39,410 nucleotides of DNA from Pseudomonadota bacterium (GCA_023433445.1 JAEZCS010000255.1:1-39410); one strand, 5' to 3'. Shown: positions 8,241-17,252, counted from the first letter of the stretch. Numbers and translations: made by a program. The notes: a model not told the origin generated them from the sequence alone.

Positions 8241-11200
8241 GAGAGGTCTCCCCATCGGAACCGGCCCGATCTCGCGCCTCCTCCTGCGCGTCGGCCGCCT
8301 CATGGTCCCGCTTGCGCACAAGCCACAGCCGCATCGCGATATAGAAGACCGGCGTGAAGAAGATGCCGAACAGGGTCGCCGTGATCATTCCGCCTGCCAC
8401 CCCCGTTCCGACGGCATGACGGCTTGCCGCCCCCGCGCCGCTTGCGATGACGAGAGGCACCATGCCGAGAATGAAGGCAAGGCTGGTCATGAGGATGGGC
8501 CGCAGACGCAGGCGCGCCGCGTTTATCGTGGCTTCCAGCGGCGGGACGCCCTCAGCCTCCTGTTCGACAGCAAACTCGACGATCAGGATCGCATTCTTGG
8601 CGGCCAGGCCGATAATGGTGATGAGGCCGACGTTGAAATAGACATCAGCGGAAAGCCCACGCAGCATCGTGAACAACACCGCGCCCAGGACGCCAAAAGG
8701 CACGACCAGCAGCACCGAGAGCGGGATCGGCCAACTTTCGTAAAGCGCAGCGAGCAACAGGAATACGACAACCACGGAGAGGCCGAGCAGAAGACCGATC
8801 TGGCCGCCTGCCTGTTTTTCTTCATAGGCGGTCCCGGTCCATTCGAAAGTCAGGTTGCCGCCCAGCACCTTGCCTGCGATCCGCTCCATTTCCACAAGCG
8901 CGGCGCCACTGGATTGTCCCGGCGCCGCCTGGCCCGACAGGGTGATCGATGGATAGCCATTGTAGCGCTCGAGCTGCTGCGGCCCAGCCGTCCATTTCAC
9001 GCGCGTGAAGGCAGAGAACGGCACCATCAGGCCCTGATCGTTGCGAACCCGCAAAGCCGACACATCCTCTGCCCGCATTCGCTGCTCGGCATCGGCCTGG
9101 AGATAGACCCGCAAGACATTGCCGTCATGGACGAAGTCGTTCGCATAGGCCGAACCGAAGGCCACGCCGAGCGTTTGATTGACGTCGGCTATCTGAAGGC
9201 CGAGGCTGCGTGCCTTGATCCTGTCGATGTCGACATGGAGTTGTGGCGATGGCGGCAGGCCCTCCTGCCGGACCATGGCGAAAACCTTGCTCTTGCCCGC
9301 CTGTGCGAGGATCTGCTGCGCGGCCTGCTGGAGCGCCATGCCGCCTTCGCCGCTGCGATCCTCCAGTTTCATGGTAAAGCCTGTCGCGTTCCCCAGCGCC
9401 TGGATCGGCGGCGGGTCGAGCGCGAAGATCATTGCGCCGGTTATGTTCGAGAAGGCGGCATTGGCACGTTGCACCAGTGCGCTTGAGCTGTTGCTGGAGC
9501 CTTTTCGTTCATTCCAGGGTTGGAGATCGACGAAGGAGAGCGCGGCCGACTGCCCTTGGCCAAAGAAGCTGAAGCCGACGATCGAAACGACGTTGCGAAC
9601 CTGTGGCTGCTGCCGGAGGAACGCCTCCGCCTGCTCCACCGACGCCTGTGTCCGCTGGATCGTCGCGCCGGGCGGGGCGGTATAGCTGGCAAAGATATAG
9701 CCCTGATCTTCGGTCGGCAGGAAGCCGCCGGGCAGGCGCGTGAACGCCAAAACCGTGACGACGCACATTATCGCGAAGACGGCCAGCCAGCGCCCGGGCG
9801 CGCGCACCATGGTGCCCACACGGGTGGCGTAGCCTTCGGTCATCCGGCCGAACCGGCCATTGAACCAGTCGAAGAAGCGAGCCGGCCACCCGGCAATGCC
9901 AGATTTGGGAGCGCGCGGTGCTCCGTCGTCATGGTCATGTCGGGGCTTGAGCAGCGTAGCGCAAAGTGCTGGCGTCAGGGTCAAGGCCAGCAGGGCCGAG
10001 AAGAGAATGGAGATGGCAAGCGTCACCGAAAACTGGCGATATATCCCGCCTGTGGAGCCTGGAAAGAAAGCCATCGGAATGAACACGGCGACCAGTACCA
10101 ATGTGATGCCGATGATCGCATTGGTGATCTGGCCCATCGCCTTCACCGTCGCGCGCCGGGGATTGAGGCCTTCCTCGCGCATGATGCGCTCGACATTCTC
10201 GACGACCACGATGGCGTCGTCGACGAGGATGCCAATCGCCACCACCATGGCAAAGAGCGAAAGCACATTGATCGAATAGCCGAACAGATAAAGGCCGAGG
10301 CATGATCCCGCCAGCGCAACAGGGACCACCAATGCCGGGATCAGCGTGGCGCGCCAGTCCTGCAGGAACAGGAACATGACGAGGAACACCAGCACCATCG
10401 CTTCCACCAGCGTGTGGATCACGCTGTCGACCGAGGCCGTGATGAACGGCGTGGTGTCGAAAGGAACGGTCCAGTTCAACTCCGGCGGGAAGGTCTTCTC
10501 CAATTCGGTCAAGCGGGCCTTTATGGCCTCCGCTGTGCCCAGCGCGTTGGCGCCACTGGCGAGCTGGATCGCCATGCCTACCGTCTCGGTGCCGTTGAGC
10601 GTCAGGCGGAAGCCATAATTATCCTTCCCCAGTTCAACGCGCGAAACGTCCCCAAGCCGGATCGTCGAACCGTCAGGATTGGATCTGACGATGATCTGGC
10701 GAAACTGTTCAGGGGTCGAGAAACGGTTCTGGGTGATGATTTTGGCATTGAGTTCGGAACCGGCCGCAAGCGGCTGTTCACCGAGCCCGCCGCCCGCGGT
10801 CTGGCTGTTCTGCTCCCGGACCGCAGCGAGCGCCTCGGCCGCGGAGATGCCGTAGCCAGCGAGCTTCTCTTCGTCGAGCCAGACACGCATTGCATAGGGG
10901 GAGCCGAACAATTGCACATCGCCCACGCCCGGTACGCGGCGCAGTTCATCCATGATCTTGCTCGAGGCGAAGTTGCCCATGTCGAGCGCGCTCATCGTGC
11001 CATCCCCGGAATGGAGGGCGACGAGCATCAGGAAGCCGGAACTGGACTTTGTCACGCTGATGCCGAGCTGCCTGACTTCGGCAGGCAGACGCGGTTCGAC
11101 GCGGCTCAACCGGTCCTGCACCTGCGTGCGGGCGACGTCCAGGTTCGTTCCGGGTTTGAACGTAACGGTGACCTGCGCCGTGCCGTTCGACCGGCTGGTC

Positions 11201-11439
11201 GAGGACATGTAGAGGAAATTCTCGACGCCGTTCATCTCCTTCTCGATGATCGAGGTCACCGTCCGATCAAGCGTCGCCGCGTCGGCACCGTTGTAGATGA
11301 TCTGGAGATTGAGCGCGGGGGGCGCCACCTGCGGATATTGCTCGACGGGCAACAGCCGCAGCCCAATGATGCCGAACAGCGCGATGAAGATCGCGACGAC
11401 CCAGGCAAAGACCGGATGATAGACGAAGAAGCGTTTCAT
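8233..11439 (-). CDS. RND multidrug efflux permease, HAE1 (AcrB/MexB) family
   Basis: Inner-membrane proton/drug antiporter, 1068 residues, the standard HAE1 length. The N-terminus MKRFFVYHPVFAWVVAIFI is the first transmembrane helix, followed by the large porter loop. The proton-relay pair lies in TM4 (ILVDDAIVVVEN, D407 and D408, the same numbering as AcrB), and the relay Lys is K948 in GLAAKNAIL. A second large periplasmic loop and the C-terminal helices (LAFILGMVPLVIASGAG) are intact. Substrates cannot be read from sequence. It lies 16 bases after the adaptor gene and overlaps the outer-membrane gene. Confidence 0.97.
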   Translation of the reverse strand: MKRFFVYHPVFAWVVAIFIALFGIIGLRLLPVEQYPQVAPPALNLQIIYNGADAATLDRTVTSIIEKEMNGVENFLYMSSTSRSNGTAQVTVTFKPGTNLDVARTQVQDRLSRVEPRLPAEVRQLGISVTKSSSGFLMLVALHSGDGTMSALDMGNFASSKIMDELRRVPGVGDVQLFGSPYAMRVWLDEEKLAGYGISAAEALAAVREQNSQTAGGGLGEQPLAAGSELNAKIITQNRFSTPEQFRQIIVRSNPDGSTIRLGDVSRVELGKDNYGFRLTLNGTETVGMAIQLASGANALGTAEAIKARLTELEKTFPPELNWTVPFDTTPFITASVDSVIHTLVEAMVLVFLVMFLFLQDWRATLIPALVVPVALAGSCLGLYLFGYSINVLSLFAMVVAIGILVDDAIVVVENVERIMREEGLNPRRATVKAMGQITNAIIGITLVLVAVFIPMAFFPGSTGGIYRQFSVTLAISILFSALLALTLTPALCATLLKPRHDHDDGAPRAPKSGIAGWPARFFDWFNGRFGRMTEGYATRVGTMVRAPGRWLAVFAIMCVVTVLAFTRLPGGFLPTEDQGYIFASYTAPPGATIQRTQASVEQAEAFLRQQPQVRNVVSIVGFSFFGQGQSAALSFVDLQPWNERKGSSNSSSALVQRANAAFSNITGAMIFALDPPPIQALGNATGFTMKLEDRSGEGGMALQQAAQQILAQAGKSKVFAMVRQEGLPPSPQLHVDIDRIKARSLGLQIADVNQTLGVAFGSAYANDFVHDGNVLRVYLQADAEQRMRAEDVSALRVRNDQGLMVPFSAFTRVKWTAGPQQLERYNGYPSITLSGQAAPGQSSGAALVEMERIAGKVLGGNLTFEWTGTAYEEKQAGGQIGLLLGLSVVVVFLLLAALYESWPIPLSVLLVVPFGVLGAVLFTMLRGLSADVYFNVGLITIIGLAAKNAILIVEFAVEQEAEGVPPLEATINAARLRLRPILMTSLAFILGMVPLVIASGAGAASRHAVGTGVAGGMITATLFGIFFTPVFYIAMRLWLVRKRDHEAADAQEEARDRAGSDGETSHA

Positions 11440-11455
11440 GAAGGGCTCCTGCCGG

Positions 11456-12610
11456 TCAGTTCTTGCCGACGGTGGCAGCGCCCACCTTGCGCGGCGTGAC
11501 CTTTTGGCCGGGCTGCACCTTCATCCAGCCGTCGACGATAACGATGTCGCCGCTTCTGAGGCCTGACTGCACGACCCATTTGCCGCCGCTCTGGCCACCC
11601 AGCTGGATCGTGCGCTTGGCAACGACATTGCCGCGTCCGACGGTCAAGACCGATGCTTCCTCATTGCTGATCTGGACGGCGCGCTCGGGAATTTCGATGC
11701 CGTTGCGGCGTATGCCGGCAATTATGCGCGCGCGCACGAACTGGCCGGGCAAGAGGATCCGTTCGGGATTGGGGAAGCGGGCGCGCAATGTCTGGCTTCC
11801 TGTCGAAGGATCGACCGTCTGATCGGCGAAATCCAGATGCCCGGGCAGGGCATATTGCTCACCATTCTCCAGCACCAGGCGCACCTCGATCGCCTTCACA
11901 TCGGGAAAGCGAAGGGTGCCGGATTTGGTGAGCTGCTGCACGTCGAGTAACTTGGAGCTGGACTCGGTGAAGGTTGCGTAGATCGGCGACAGCTGGTTCA
12001 CCTGCGTCAGCAAGGTCGCGGACGACGCACTCACCAGAGCGCCTTCGGTCACCTGCGCCTTGCCGACCCGGCCAGCGATCGGGGCGCGCACAGTGGTGTA
12101 ACTCAGTTCAAGGCGTGCCCGGTCCAGGGCGGCGCGCGCATCGATGACGCTCGCATCAGCCTGCCGCGCGTCCGAAAGCGCCGCGTCATATTCCTGCGCG
12201 CTGACCGCCTTGCGGCTCACCAGCGGCTCGTAGCGCGCGACGATGGAACGGGCATTGGCGCGCGCGGCCGTCGCGCGGTTGAGCGCAGCCTGCGCCTGCG
12301 CGAACTGCGCCTGCTTGTCGCGAGGATCGATCAGGAACAGCGGCGCCCCGGCGGGCACATCCGATCCCTCCTGATAAAGCCGCCGCTCCACAATCCCATC
12401 GACCCGCGCCCGCACCTCGGCGGTCCGCACTGCCTCGATCCGGCCAGGCAGCTCGACGATGTTGGGAACCTCGCCCGTCGCGACCGTCACCACGTCGACC
12501 GGAGTTGGGGGAGGAGCCTGTTCCTCCTGACGCCCGCAGGATGCCAGCAGAAGCAGCATGGCCGCGCAGCCATATCTCCGTCGGCGTGGCAGCATCGGGA
12601 CGGTAAGCAT
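11456..12610 (-). CDS. RND efflux periplasmic adaptor (membrane fusion lipoprotein, AcrA-type)
   Basis: Periplasmic adaptor that couples the RND pump to its outer-membrane channel, 384 residues. A lipobox (LLLLASC) gives a lipidated N-terminus. It is followed by a Pro-rich linker (EEQAPPPTPVDVV), the split lipoyl domain (GRIEAVRTAEVRARVDG and TVRAPIAGRVGK), an Ala-rich alpha-hairpin between them, a beta-barrel and a membrane-proximal domain ending VQPGQKVTPRKV. I chose start 12610 because GAGGAG lies about 8 bases upstream; the longer frame lacks a plausible site and runs through the promoter region. First gene of the pump operon, divergent from the TetR regulator gene. Confidence 0.95.
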   Translation of the reverse strand: MLTVPMLPRRRRYGCAAMLLLLASCGRQEEQAPPPTPVDVVTVATGEVPNIVELPGRIEAVRTAEVRARVDGIVERRLYQEGSDVPAGAPLFLIDPRDKQAQFAQAQAALNRATAARANARSIVARYEPLVSRKAVSAQEYDAALSDARQADASVIDARAALDRARLELSYTTVRAPIAGRVGKAQVTEGALVSASSATLLTQVNQLSPIYATFTESSSKLLDVQQLTKSGTLRFPDVKAIEVRLVLENGEQYALPGHLDFADQTVDPSTGSQTLRARFPNPERILLPGQFVRARIIAGIRRNGIEIPERAVQISNEEASVLTVGRGNVVAKRTIQLGGQSGGKWVVQSGLRSGDIVIVDGWMKVQPGQKVTPRKVGAATVGKN

Positions 12611-12716
12611 TGAGAAACTCCTCAACAGGTTAGGCCACGGGTCGTCTGGACCTGGCGGGCATTTCTCTCCAGATGATGTATGCGCTACCATTCTTCCGCG
12701 GCAACGCAAAAAGGCT

Positions 12717-12740
12717 TAACCGGACATCTTTGTCCGGTTA
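12717..12740. promoter_or_regulatory. 24-bp dyad operator between tetR and the RND pump operon
   Basis: Perfect inverted repeat TAACCGGACA-TCTT-TGTCCGGTTA, 10-base arms and a 4-base spacer, in the divergent intergenic region between the adaptor gene (start 12610) and the TetR gene (start 12769). Length, symmetry and position match operators of AcrR/TtgR-type TetR repressors, which control both the pump and themselves. Binding by this TetR is inferred. Confidence 0.75.
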
Positions 12741-12768
12741 TTATGAGGAGGGAGCGGGTTCGTCAAGC

Positions 12769-13326
12769 ATGAGGAAAGATGCGCAGGAAAGACGAGCAAG
12801 ACTGATTGCCATTGCCGCCGACATGTTCGAGCAGCAGGGTTATGATGTGCCCCTGGAAATCATTGCCGAGAGCGCGGGCGTCGGGCGCGGAACGCTCTAT
12901 CGCAACTTTCGCGACCGCTCGATGCTGGTGCTGGAGGTCGTGAGGAGGCGCCTGGACGAGTTGGTGGCCCAGGCAGCCCTCGTCACCGATGATCGCGCCG
13001 CGTTTCGCTTTTTTCTGGTCCGTATCGGCCTTCTGTCGGCCTTGCACGCCTCCGGCATACGGACCGTAGAGGGCGATCAGTCATTGAAGCAGGAATGGCA
13101 CGAATTCGAAGTCCGCGCGCGGCAGCTCATGACCTTACCCCTCGAGCGTGCGCGGAAGGCCGGAATCGTTCGCAGCGATCTGTCCGTCGATGACATCGTC
13201 CGTATCGCGCAGATGCTTCAGGCGGTAGCGCTTGATCTGCCGACGGACGAAAGGGACGGCGTCATGTCACGCGCGGTCCAGTTGCTGATGGAGGGAATCG
13301 CGGAAAGCGGAAGCAGGAGCGAATAG
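12769..13326 (+). CDS. TetR/AcrR-family transcriptional regulator of the efflux operon
   Basis: One-component repressor, 185 residues. The N-terminal helix-turn-helix is clear: RRARLIAIAADMFEQQGYD, then EIIAESAGVGRGTLY with the recognition helix and the following RNFRDRSML typical of the family. The C-terminal ligand domain (from about residue 65) is unspecific in sequence. Start 12769 matches the family's N-terminus. The purine-rich GAGGAGGGAG (12745-12754) lies 14 bases upstream, farther than usual, so initiation may be inefficient. It is divergent from the RND operon with a perfect dyad between, so it is very probably the local repressor of pump and self. The inducer is unknown. Confidence 0.92.
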   Translation: MRKDAQERRARLIAIAADMFEQQGYDVPLEIIAESAGVGRGTLYRNFRDRSMLVLEVVRRRLDELVAQAALVTDDRAAFRFFLVRIGLLSALHASGIRTVEGDQSLKQEWHEFEVRARQLMTLPLERARKAGIVRSDLSVDDIVRIAQMLQAVALDLPTDERDGVMSRAVQLLMEGIAESGSRSE

Positions 13327-13656
13327 GCGCTGGATCGCAGGGCATTCATGCTGGATGAGTTTGACGCAGCATGGAAGCTGGCCGGGACATGCCGGGCCCT
13401 CCACATAGATCGCATCTATGAGATCTATAGCACAATAGCGGCTGGCGTGATGATGCCGTTTCGCGATGCTGAACCGACCTGAAGCCCGATGGACTTGGAT
13501 GCCGTCGCCCTCCCCTGGGCGCGCTTCAATTGTCTGCGGATGGGCTGGCAAAATGAGGGCGGTATGGACGGAGTCCGCGTAGGTAAACGGCTGATAGGCA
13601 CACAATCTCCCGTTACGGTAGGGTGGGAAAATATCCCGCGCGTGGAAGGCGGGCCG
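13327..13656. other. Intergenic region upstream of sterol desaturase paralogue 1
   Basis: 330 bases without a convincing gene. In-frame starts at 13489 and 13564 could extend the downstream desaturase, but the translated extension is low in family-like content. The region holds the palindrome at 13404-13420. Confidence 0.4.
13404..13420. promoter_or_regulatory. Palindrome upstream of the desaturase gene
   Basis: Perfect inverted repeat CATAGAT-CGC-ATCTATG, followed at once by AGATCTATAG, which repeats the half-site ATCTAT once more. It lies about 240 bases before the desaturase start. It may be an operator; the binding protein is unknown. Confidence 0.35.
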
Positions 13657-14559
13657 GTGAAGCGCTTCGTTTTCACATGGTTCCAGCCAGCGATGCTGCT
13701 CGCATTGATCGCCTTCTGGTATTATGCGCCGAATTCCCTGGCCAAGGCCTCTACAGCCATCGCCATCGGCATCGGCTTCAAGGTGCTGCTGCTCGCACTG
13801 GAATGGGTCAACCCGCGCCATGAGAGCTGGCGGCTGACCTGGAAGGAGCTGATCACCGACCTATTCTATGTCGGGCTGGGCTACACGCTGCTCAGCATGG
13901 TCGAACATTTTATCGGCGCTGACGTGGTGATCGAGGCTGTTCAGCAGAATTTCGATTGGGAAAAGGTCGCGTGGTTCGTGGGCCTGCCGCTGCTGCTACA
14001 GGCGTTCCTGATCTCGTTCATCTTCGATTTCGGCCAATATTGGATGCATCGCGGAATGCACAACTGGTATCCGCTTTGGCTGACGCACGCGCCGCACCAC
14101 TACATCACGCAGCTTAATATCAACAAGGGAGCAGTCGGCAATCCGGTCGAACTCTTCCTGATCGGGCTTGGCATTGGCGGCTTCTTTGACTTCCTGCCCC
14201 GCGCGGCCTTGCTTGCAGGCACGCTGGGACTTGCCGTCGGGACCTACCAGCACATCAACGTCCGCTTCAACTCCCCTCGCTGGTGGCGTTTCCTGTTCAA
14301 CACCACCGAGCATCATAGCGTGCACCATTCCCAAGACTATGAGGGCAGCCGCAGCAACTATTCCAGCACCTGGATCATCATCGACCGCATGTTCGGCACC
14401 TGCGTGGACGGCGAAGCGGAACTGTTGGGCATGGAGGGCGGCCGCAGGATGTCGGTCGGCGAAACCATGACCTTCCCCTTCACTGAAGCCTGGAAGACGA
14501 TGAAGGCAAAGCTGCGCAGGGACCGCTTCGACGAGCCGACGATAGTGCCCGCGGAATGA
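13657..14559 (+). CDS. Sterol desaturase / fatty acid hydroxylase family protein (paralogue 1)
   Basis: Integral membrane di-iron oxygenase of the fatty acid hydroxylase superfamily, about 300 residues. The three histidine boxes that bind the two irons are intact: HRGMH (131-135), HAPHH (144-148) and HHSVHH (219-224). They lie among hydrophobic segments (AMLLALIAFWYYAP; LFLIGLGIGGF). The reaction is O2-dependent hydroxylation or desaturation of a lipid-like substrate, whose identity cannot be read. I chose GTG 13657 because GGAAGG lies 7 bases upstream and the paralogue at 17497-18486 aligns from about this point; ATG 13564 or 13489 are alternatives. The next gene overlaps its stop (ATGA). 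Confidence 0.9.
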   Translation: MKRFVFTWFQPAMLLALIAFWYYAPNSLAKASTAIAIGIGFKVLLLALEWVNPRHESWRLTWKELITDLFYVGLGYTLLSMVEHFIGADVVIEAVQQNFDWEKVAWFVGLPLLLQAFLISFIFDFGQYWMHRGMHNWYPLWLTHAPHHYITQLNINKGAVGNPVELFLIGLGIGGFFDFLPRAALLAGTLGLAVGTYQHINVRFNSPRWWRFLFNTTEHHSVHHSQDYEGSRSNYSSTWIIIDRMFGTCVDGEAELLGMEGGRRMSVGETMTFPFTEAWKTMKAKLRRDRFDEPTIVPAE

Positions 14560-15200
14560 CAGTGGCGCGGCGCGGGAATGGGGGAAATGGGGTGAACCGG
14601 CGCTTCATCGACTGGATCTGGAACATCAGGGGCAGCCTGGCGCTCGTTCCAGGACAGTCCAGCGACGATGCCTTTCGCCGGCTCGATCCACTGTTCCAGG
14701 AAGCCGGCACCAGCCATGAACGGTCAGCCGACACACTGACGTTCCACAAGAAGGGGCAGGCAGCTCAGGACAAGATGTCGGTGTTCGACGCTGGCGTACT
14801 CCAGGTCAGAAAGGACGCCGCCGGGTCAGTGCTCCATTATCAGCTGAAAAGCCGTGCGCTGCTCTTCTGCTTTCTTGCCCCCTTGCTGTTCCTGGGCTTC
14901 GCTCAAGCGGCGGTAATGATCGGCCAGTGGGAAAAGGCTTCGGCGCAATCGTCAGAGAAGAAGCCGGAAAAGAAGAAGGACGTTGCGCTGCCGCAGCATC
15001 CCATCGACGCTTTTCTGGGCGCACCGGCACCCGAAAAGCCGAAGAAGGACAAAGATAAAAAGTCCGAGGACGAAGACAAGCCGTCGCCAAAGGCTGCCTA
15101 TGTGTTCGCCGCCCTGTTCGCTATCCTCTATGTTGTCGGGCGCATCCTTGAAGCCAGGCTGGTGAAGTCGCTGTTCCGCAAAAAGCTGCTGGGCGTGTGA
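14556..15200 (+). CDS. Unrecognised two-helix membrane protein
   Basis: A 214-residue product that I do not recognise. The N-terminal 100 residues look soluble (NRRFIDWIWNIRGSLAL; HYQLKSRALL). They are followed by a transmembrane helix (LLFCFLAPLLFLGFAQAAVM, about 105-125), a highly charged Lys/Glu/Pro segment (SEKKPEKKKD; KPKKDKDKKSEDEDK) and a second helix (AAYVFAALFAILYVVG) with a basic tail. This predicts two membrane spans joined by a disordered charged loop. The start ATG overlaps the stop of the desaturase gene (ATGA at 14556-14559), so it is translationally coupled to it and may be an accessory partner. Convergent with the oxygenase gene 21 bases on. Confidence 0.75.
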   Translation: MTVARRGNGGNGVNRRFIDWIWNIRGSLALVPGQSSDDAFRRLDPLFQEAGTSHERSADTLTFHKKGQAAQDKMSVFDAGVLQVRKDAAGSVLHYQLKSRALLFCFLAPLLFLGFAQAAVMIGQWEKASAQSSEKKPEKKKDVALPQHPIDAFLGAPAPEKPKKDKDKKSEDEDKPSPKAAYVFAALFAILYVVGRILEARLVKSLFRKKLLGV

Positions 15201-15221
15201 ACAGACTGGCCTAGCGCCTTT

Positions 15222-16205
15222 CTAGACGTCCCGCTGCCCGAAAGAATGAAGCGGCATCACGTCAGTCAAGGCAAGATCTCCGGCCGCGATGCGGCGCTTC
15301 AGATAAGCGAAGGTCTGCGCGGTCTGGTTGAAAAGATGCTCACCGCCTTTGAGCGGCGCGTAACGGGGAGCTTCGTCGTTCGTCAACGGGACGACGACAT
15401 AGTCGTAATCGCAGGTGTGGAACATGGGGAAAGAATAGCGTTCCTGCCGGACCTTCTTCACGCGGTGCCTGGTCGCCAGATATCGCCCATTGGACAAGAT
15501 TTCCATCATGTCGCCAATGTTCATGATCATCGTGCCTTCAACCAACGGCACGTCGATCCAACCCCCTTGCCTGCTGACGATCTGCAATCCGGGCGCCGTC
15601 GCGAAGAGCAAGGTGAAGCATTCATAGTCGGTATGCGCGCCGATGCCCGGCCGGTCCTGCGCACTGTCGTCGCGAGGATAGTGAATGAGGCGCAACTGGC
15701 TGGGCGGATTTAAGCGATGGGCGTCGAAATGATCTTCATCCAGGCCCAGCGCCAGTGCAAAGGCACGGAACAATTGACGGCCGATGTCCATGACATACGC
15801 ATAATAGGCCATGACATCGTCCCGGAAGCCCGGCATCTCCGGCCAGAGGTTGGGACCGAGCAGCGGCCGCCGACCCTCAGCGGGAAGATAGTCGCAATTA
15901 ACGTCATAGGCTTCCTTGAGGTCGCCGACGCCTTCGCCGAACCGCTCCTCTCCGACCGGCACATAGCCGCTATGGTTCTGCGAACGGCCGATATAGCTTT
16001 TCATCTTGTCGGCCTGCTCCAGCGCAAAATACGCCATCGCGCGGGCGTGCAATCTGCGGAACAAGGCCCAGTCGAGCTGTTTGCCGCTGATGTAAAGGAA
16101 GCCCGACTCCGCACAGGCGCGATCGAGAGCATGCGCCACGGCGATCCGGTCATCCCGCGAGGCGCTTACCAAATTGGATATGTCGATGATGGGCAGCGAA
16201 CGCAT
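15222..16205 (-). CDS. 2-oxoglutarate/Fe(II)-dependent oxygenase, isopenicillin N synthase family
   Basis: Soluble non-haem iron oxygenase, 327 residues, typical for the family. The N-terminal DIOX_N-type region begins LPIIDISNLV and has ACAESGFLYISG. The C-terminal jelly roll carries the facial triad H191-x-D193 (AHTDYECFTLL) and H247 (ATRHRVKK), and the 2-oxoglutarate-binding R256-x-S258 (RYSFPMF). The family hydroxylates, desaturates or cyclises small molecules; the substrate here is unknown. It is divergent from a LysR-type regulator with an inverted repeat just before its start, which suggests LysR control. It sits between two membrane desaturases, so a role in tailoring the same molecule is possible but unproven. 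Confidence 0.92.
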   Translation of the reverse strand: MRSLPIIDISNLVSASRDDRIAVAHALDRACAESGFLYISGKQLDWALFRRLHARAMAYFALEQADKMKSYIGRSQNHSGYVPVGEERFGEGVGDLKEAYDVNCDYLPAEGRRPLLGPNLWPEMPGFRDDVMAYYAYVMDIGRQLFRAFALALGLDEDHFDAHRLNPPSQLRLIHYPRDDSAQDRPGIGAHTDYECFTLLFATAPGLQIVSRQGGWIDVPLVEGTMIMNIGDMMEILSNGRYLATRHRVKKVRQERYSFPMFHTCDYDYVVVPLTNDEAPRYAPLKGGEHLFNQTAQTFAYLKRRIAAGDLALTDVMPLHSFGQRDV

Positions 16206-16214
16206 GCCATCCTG

Positions 16215-16234
16215 TTATGAAATACAGGTCATAA
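16215..16234. promoter_or_regulatory. Inverted repeat between the oxygenase and lysR genes
   Basis: Perfect dyad TTATGA-AATACAGG-TCATAA, 6-base arms and 8-base spacer, 10 bases before the oxygenase start and about 80 bases before the LysR start. An AT-rich dyad in a divergent lysR intergenic region is the expected form of a LysR-type recognition site. Binding is inferred. Confidence 0.45.
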
Positions 16235-16313
16235 GGGTAAGTTGCGACATGACGATGATTTGCATTGATTTGATCTATGCCGGGGGCGATGAGCAGTGAT
16301 GGAAAGGCGGCCC

Positions 16314-17252
16314 ATGACCGACAGGGGACAGTTGATAGATAGAAAGTTCGCCAGCCGGGTGGACTGGAACCTGATGCGCACCTTCGTCGACATCGTCCGG
16401 GCCGGAGGCATTGGCGCGGCGGCCCGACAACTCAATCGGCAGCAACCCAGCATCAGCGCCGCGCTCAAGCGGCTCGAGGATCATGTCGGCGCCACCCTCC
16501 TCCACCGCACCGCCACTGGCGTGGAGATGACAGCGGCGGGCAAGGCGCTGATGGTGCTTTGCGAAGACATGCTCGAATCAGCGCAGATGGTGCCGCATCA
16601 GATCGCGCAGGCGACCAAGCGAGTTGAAGGCTTCGTTCGCATCCAGATCATCTCCGGCCTGATGTCGCCCGAGTTTGACGAGGCGATCGCCAGTTTCCAT
16701 CGGCGCAACCCCGCGATCCATATTGAAATCCGCGTGTCACCATGGCGTCAGGTGCTCGATGCGCTGGAACAGGGCGAGGTCGAAATCGGCGTCGGCTATG
16801 ACAGCAGCGTGCGGGGAAGCCTGATGTACGAGCCGTTGCTGGTGGAACGGCAGCAACTCTATTGCTCCCGCTACAGCCCCTATTTTGGCTATCGCCTCAG
16901 CCGCCTGCACGATTTGAAGGATGAAGGCTTCGTCCTGACGGGCGATGATGAGATCGAAGCGATCACACATCTGCGGCGCCGCTATCGTCTTGGAACCCAG
17001 GTCAGCGGCCTTGCCGAAGACATTAACGAGGCGAAGAGGCTGATCGTCCAGGGCGTCGGCATCGGCTTCTTGCCAGTCCTTGCCGCCGAACAGGATGTGG
17101 CCAGGGAGCGGCTTTGGCCGATTCTGGACGCGGATATGGAGCCGTCTTACGACATTTTCCTGCTGTCCCGTTCGGAGCCCGCGAGAGACACGGCGACCCA
17201 GCTTTTCTGGGATGAGGTTATCCGCCGCCTACGGGCCAAGAGCCGGGCATAG
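16314..17252 (+). CDS. LysR-family transcriptional regulator
   Basis: 312-residue LysR-type regulator. The N-terminal winged helix-turn-helix is well conserved (LMRTFVDIVRAGGIGAAARQ; QPSISAALKRLEDHVGATLLHR). It is followed by the linker helix and a periplasmic-binding-like effector domain (RIQIISGLMSPEFDEAIASF; EIGVGYDSSVRGSLMYEPL). I prefer ATG 16314, which has GGAAAGG upstream; ATG 16299 is also in frame. It is divergent from the 2OG oxygenase gene, the classical arrangement for a LysR regulator and its target. The effector is unknown. Confidence 0.92.
   Translation: MTDRGQLIDRKFASRVDWNLMRTFVDIVRAGGIGAAARQLNRQQPSISAALKRLEDHVGATLLHRTATGVEMTAAGKALMVLCEDMLESAQMVPHQIAQATKRVEGFVRIQIISGLMSPEFDEAIASFHRRNPAIHIEIRVSPWRQVLDALEQGEVEIGVGYDSSVRGSLMYEPLLVERQQLYCSRYSPYFGYRLSRLHDLKDEGFVLTGDDEIEAITHLRRRYRLGTQVSGLAEDINEAKRLIVQGVGIGFLPVLAAEQDVARERLWPILDADMEPSYDIFLLSRSEPARDTATQLFWDEVIRRLRAKSRA

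Noticed and set aside
8185..9486. 433-codon plus-strand frame, and the similar 10414-11499 frame
   Set aside because: Both lie antisense to the RND pump gene, whose frame has full family motifs; their products are low-complexity His/Arg/Asp-rich.
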